From Chloroflexota bacterium (GTDB lineage: Bacteria > Chloroflexota > Dehalococcoidia > Lucifugimonadales > Lucifugimonadaceae), in contig JACQUF010000330.1 of the NCBI GenBank assembly GCA_016210435.1, positions 1-8,408 on the forward strand: 8,408 bases of DNA, given 5' to 3'. Shown one piece after another: positions 5,208 to 8,408 of the stretch (position 1 is the first letter of the stretch; every line of letters begins with the position of its first letter). Below the pieces are notes generated by a model that ran no database searches, was not told the DNA's origin, and saw nothing but the letters and a program-made list of their open reading frames with translations. Made by a program: the position numbers and the translations under genes.

Positions 5208-8200
5208 ATGGGGCACAGCAGCTTATCCCACGCGGTCCGCGTCCACCGTTTTCCAGTCCTGGTCGTCTCGACACTGGTCGCCGGTACGGCTTTCGCCTTG
5301 CTGGCGTGCAGCGGAGGCAAGAAGGCGGAACCACCGGCGCCCGCGCCAACCCAGCCACCGCCGGCGCCAACTGCGACGCAAGTGCCGCCCACCCTTGCGC
5401 CTGCACCCACCGCCGCTCCAACGCCAACTGCAACTGCAACGCCGCGGCCCACCCCGGCGACCGCGACTCCGGTTCCTGTTGTCCCTACGCCCACACCGCG
5501 GCCGCCGGCCCCGACGCCGACGCCGACGGCTACGCCGGCGCCGATTCTCAATACTGAGAATCCGAACCTCGTCCTGGAAGTCCTCGAGGGTAAGGTCCAG
5601 TACCGGACAACAGCGGACGGTGAATGGCAGACGGCCTTCGATGGCCAGCCTGTCCAGCAGGGCTGGTACGTCCGTACGCTCGCCGTGTCGACCGCGGTAT
5701 TGCACTTCTCGGACGGGAGCAAGGTACGCCTCTCTCCCAACACCGAAGTGACGGCAGAGCTTTATGAACTCATCGATGGCGGCCCGCCAAAGGGCGAGCG
5801 TCATGCAAGGGTGCGGGTCGTCGACGGGGAAATCGATTTTGACGTCGCCGAGGCCGTTTCTCCCCCTAATACGTGGGTATTCGTAACGACCGATGGCGCC
5901 GTCACGATCCAGGGCACGAAGGGTTCCCTGAAGCGCCGGGTATCGCTCGTAGGAACGACGCCCGTAGGCGGTGAGGCAGCGGCAGCGCCCGGCCAGGGCG
6001 GCGCTCAAGGGCCGCAGGTCCTGAAAGTCGACTTCGGCGTGACCCTCCTGGACGGCAGCGCCTCGTTTGCGCGCGTAACTCCGGGTCAGAAGGGCGACAA
6101 GGCCGAAGTACAAGCGGCCGTGATCCAGCCGGGAATCGACTTCGCTCACAAGGCGGAAATTCCCGTGCCCGCCGGACTGATCATTCCTCAGGGCGCAGCG
6201 GGTGGAGGCCCGCAGGGGGCTCTCCTCGCGGCGGACCTGCTGGACCGCGATAAGAACGGCCAGGTCGATGCAAATGAATTCGTCTTTGCGAAGGACCTCC
6301 GGCTGCTCGCGGACCATGGCGCCCCCGTTGCCAAGTTGGATATTCCTGTCGGACCCGCCGCGGTGCCGCAACCAGGCGGCGCGGCTCAGCCGGGCCCGTC
6401 CCCAGAAGGCGCAAAGGTGCTGGCGGAGCTACAGGCGATCGCGCTCGGCGGCCCGGCCGCAATTGATGAATTGAAAAAGGGCGGCAATCTGGAAAGCGCA
6501 CGCACGAAGGCCATCGACGAGCTGGCCACCAAGTCGCGAGGGGCTTCACGCGCGATGCAGACGTTCGGCCTTACGGAGAAGGCCGCAGACCAGGCCAAGG
6601 CCAATCTGGGGTTACTCGCGCTGAATAAGGACGACACCGACCCGAAGAAGCTACTCGGCGGCCCCAAGCCCGGGCAGTTCTTCAACCCGATCGACAACGT
6701 TATCAAGGCCGACGACATCACGGGTAAGAAACCCGATCTTGGAGGGCTGCTGAACCGGTTCGACAACAAGTTTGGCAAACCAGAGTCGGTGCCCATCTTC
6801 AACGAGAAGGGAAACATCATCGGTACGAAAAAGCCGGACGCGGTCGTATTCGACCCCAAGACTGGCAACCCTATTGGTAAGAAGCCGGGAGACCTCGTCG
6901 CCATTGATGAGACGGGCAAGGAAGTAGGAGCGCTGAATAAGGAGGTCTTCTACCTTCAGAACCCCGACGGCAAGCAGGAACTCCTCCCGACGACCTTCTA
7001 CAACGCGTTCATGCAGAAGGCTGTCGCCAGCAAGACGGACAGCGGCCTGCCTGGCGAAATCCCGCTCAGTCTCGTCACCTTCGACGACAAGGGGAATGTC
7101 GTCCCATCGATCGTCCAGTACGACGACTCGGGGAACCCCGTGGGAATTCGACCGTTCACCCCGGACCTGAAGGACGCGGCAGGACAGAATGTCGCTCTGC
7201 CAGTCAACCCGTACATCCTGTACGACAACCAGGGGAAGGTGAAGGAAGCAAAAGAAGTTCCCGGCCTCGCCAAGGACGAGTCCGGAAAGCCGATCGAATT
7301 CAAGCTCCCGTCTCCCATCGCCTACGACAAGGACGGCAAACCGGCGGGCCTTGTGGCGCCGGGCAAAGTGATCAAGTCGGACAAGGGTATTGCGGGGCTC
7401 GAAGCCGGCAATATCATCGGCCGCGACTTCTTCGTGACGCTGGCCCAGAAAGTTCTTGGCAATCAGGGTGGGCCTGGTCCCCAGGGTCCGGTCGATCCCT
7501 CAGCCATCGCACCGCTCGAGCAGCTGCTGGAAGGCGCGGGTCAGTTCGCTCTCAAACCAGGCGAACAGCCGGTCTTCGACGCGGCGGGAATTGCCAAGAC
7601 CGCGCACGAATTCCGGCCGCAGATCATCGTCCGCGACCAGGCCACCGGGCAGGAAGCCGGCGGCAGGCCGATAACCGGGCTGAACTGCTTCCAGAAGGAC
7701 TGTTTCGCACAGGCCGCGGGCAACGAGGCCCTTCTCAACAAGCTCGAGGAAAAGCTGCAGGTCTTCGCAAAGGGTGCAGATGGAAAGCCCGTCATCGCGG
7801 AGCTGCAGGGCCACGCGCTGTTTACGGCCGAGGGCGGCTTCGGCGGTTACGTCCCCCCTGCGATTGCGTTGCAAGGCGCGGCAGGCCCGACGTTCGCAGC
7901 GGACAACATTCAGGTCTTCGCCGGGGCCGGGCTCCAGGCTGGCGGGCCTCAGGGACCTGCGCTGGGCGGTGTCGCGGCAAAGTTCGGAATCCAGATCCCC
8001 GCGGGCGGTGAACTGAAGCTAGCCCCAAGGGGAGATCCCACGAAAGAATTCGCGCTGCAGATCGATCCCAGCAAGTTCGCGATTCCAGCCCAGGGCGTGG
8101 GTGGCGCTGCTGGACCGGCCGGCCAGGCCGGTCTGGGCGTCCTTGCGTTTGCGCCGAATGCGCCTCAGTTCGGCGGGATCGCCGAGTTGGCGAAGCCTCA

Positions 8201-8408
8201 CGCCGCGGCCGCGGAAGGCGCGGCGGGCGCGGGCGCGCAGGGACCACTGTTCGACCTCAAGCTCGGCTCGCAGTTTGCCCCCGCATTTGGCGGGGTTGGC
8301 GAGGCGGTCAACCCGGGCGTGGGCCTTTTCGATCAAATAAAGGCGATCCGTGAGAAAAAGAATGAAGGAGAGCAAGACCGACTGAAGGGAATTGCAGGGG
8401 CGCTGGGC
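5208..8408 (+). CDS. Very long FecR-domain lipoprotein with EF-hand loop and hairpin repeats (3' end beyond the window)
   Basis: The frame from ATG 5208 is open for 1067 codons to the last base, so the protein is longer still. Residues 1-34 are a lipoprotein signal: basic/polar start, hydrophobic 15-33, lipobox LLAC with Cys34. Residues 42-112 are a Pro/Thr/Ala linker (PTPTPTATP), expected outside the membrane. Residues 121-242 look like a FecR domain: LEVLEGKVQYR, then GQPVQQGWYVRT, HFSDGSKVRLSPNTEV, VRVVDGEIDFDV and VTTDGAVTIQGTKGS. Residues 346-357 (DRDKNGQVDANE) fit the canonical EF-hand calcium loop. Residues 400-472 are probably helical. Residues 528-721 contain repeated Asp-x-x-Gly-Lys/Asn units. 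Gly/Gln/Pro-rich spacers (GGPQGP type) recur near 262, 332, 751, 912 and 966. Cys827 and Cys832 could pair. No membrane segment follows the signal. No sigma-factor gene is adjacent, so classical FecR signalling is unlikely; a surface or scaffold role is inference. Confidence 0.85.
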   Translation, partial: MGHSSLSHAVRVHRFPVLVVSTLVAGTAFALLACSGGKKAEPPAPAPTQPPPAPTATQVPPTLAPAPTAAPTPTATATPRPTPATATPVPVVPTPTPRPPAPTPTPTATPAPILNTENPNLVLEVLEGKVQYRTTADGEWQTAFDGQPVQQGWYVRTLAVSTAVLHFSDGSKVRLSPNTEVTAELYELIDGGPPKGERHARVRVVDGEIDFDVAEAVSPPNTWVFVTTDGAVTIQGTKGSLKRRVSLVGTTPVGGEAAAAPGQGGAQGPQVLKVDFGVTLLDGSASFARVTPGQKGDKAEVQAAVIQPGIDFAHKAEIPVPAGLIIPQGAAGGGPQGALLAADLLDRDKNGQVDANEFVFAKDLRLLADHGAPVAKLDIPVGPAAVPQPGGAAQPGPSPEGAKVLAELQAIALGGPAAIDELKKGGNLESARTKAIDELATKSRGASRAMQTFGLTEKAADQAKANLGLLALNKDDTDPKKLLGGPKPGQFFNPIDNVIKADDITGKKPDLGGLLNRFDNKFGKPESVPIFNEKGNIIGTKKPDAVVFDPKTGNPIGKKPGDLVAIDETGKEVGALNKEVFYLQNPDGKQELLPTTFYNAFMQKAVASKTDSGLPGEIPLSLVTFDDKGNVVPSIVQYDDSGNPVGIRPFTPDLKDAAGQNVALPVNPYILYDNQGKVKEAKEVPGLAKDESGKPIEFKLPSPIAYDKDGKPAGLVAPGKVIKSDKGIAGLEAGNIIGRDFFVTLAQKVLGNQGGPGPQGPVDPSAIAPLEQLLEGAGQFALKPGEQPVFDAAGIAKTAHEFRPQIIVRDQATGQEAGGRPITGLNCFQKDCFAQAAGNEALLNKLEEKLQVFAKGADGKPVIAELQGHALFTAEGGFGGYVPPAIALQGAAGPTFAADNIQVFAGAGLQAGGPQGPALGGVAAKFGIQIPAGGELKLAPRGDPTKEFALQIDPSKFAIPAQGVGGAAGPAGQAGLGVLAFAPNAPQFGGIAELAKPHAAAAEGAAGAGAQGPLFDLKLGSQFAPAFGGVGEAVNPGVGLFDQIKAIREKKNEGEQDRLKGIAGALG

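Noticed and set aside
5330..5543. Repetitive CCGACGCCGACG-like DNA suggesting a CRISPR or microsatellite
   Set aside because: It encodes an in-frame Pro/Thr linker with varied codons; there are no regular spacers or conserved repeat units.
5200..5751. Plus-strand open frame from GTG 5200, and another from 5306
   Set aside because: Both are overlapping frames of the Pro/Thr linker region, giving Arg/His/Pro-rich or Thr/Asn-rich nonsense. The Shine-Dalgarno spacing favours ATG 5208 in a different frame.
5223..6371. Long minus-strand open frame (382 codons) opposite the lipoprotein gene
   Set aside because: Its product is Arg-rich low complexity without domains, the mirror of the PTPTP linker and GC-rich codons. 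The plus-strand frame has a perfect ribosome binding site, a lipobox and FecR motifs.
7500..7874. Minus-strand open frame opposite the lipoprotein
   Set aside because: No domain pattern or ribosome binding site; it overlaps the continuous plus-strand gene.

Overview
The window is GC-rich bacterial DNA with every supported gene on the plus strand. Lineage cannot be proven from the sequence. The best guess is a Chloroflexota-type bacterium or a similar non-proteobacterium. The reasons are a long Pro/Thr (PTPTP-type) linker just behind a lipoprotein signal, a stand-alone FecR-domain lipoprotein with no sigma factor beside it, and GC-rich palindromic intergenic repeats of the CCCTCTCC/GGAGAAGG type.

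Layout. Bases 1-32 look like one of these intergenic repeats. Bases 81-3360 hold three tightly packed genes for parts of a heterotetrameric sarcosine-oxidase-type dehydrogenase, in the order alpha (C-terminal half only: Fe-S plus aminomethyltransferase domains), gamma, beta. The small zinc subunit (SoxD type) is not in the window. Bases 3361-3503 are a cluster of palindromic repeats. Bases 3517-4875 encode a class III / GlnT-type glutamine synthetase homologue that resembles gamma-glutamylmethylamide synthetase (GmaS). Bases 4876-5207 have no intact gene. They hold a short tandem repeat, a small palindrome, the orphan C-terminus of a medium-chain (zinc) alcohol dehydrogenase, and a terminator-like hairpin. 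From 5208 to the right edge a single frame stays open for 1067 codons without a stop. It encodes a very long lipoprotein with a Pro/Thr linker, a FecR-like domain, a canonical EF-hand calcium loop, a helical segment, a run of Asp/Gly beta-hairpin-like repeats and Gly-Gln-Pro-rich spacers.

How the genes may work together. The sarcosine-oxidase-like subunits demethylate a secondary or tertiary N-methyl amino acid and pass the one-carbon unit to folate through the aminomethyltransferase domain. Beside a GmaS-like ligase, the most economical reading is part of an N-methylglutamate-type methylamine pathway, in which the sarcosine-oxidase-like enzyme acts as N-methylglutamate dehydrogenase. The N-methylglutamate synthase genes are not visible, so sarcosine, dimethylglycine or another N-methyl amino acid remains possible. 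The FecR lipoprotein lies beyond the terminator-like hairpin, has its own strong ribosome binding site, and is probably an unrelated cell-surface gene. It is the least familiar object in the window.
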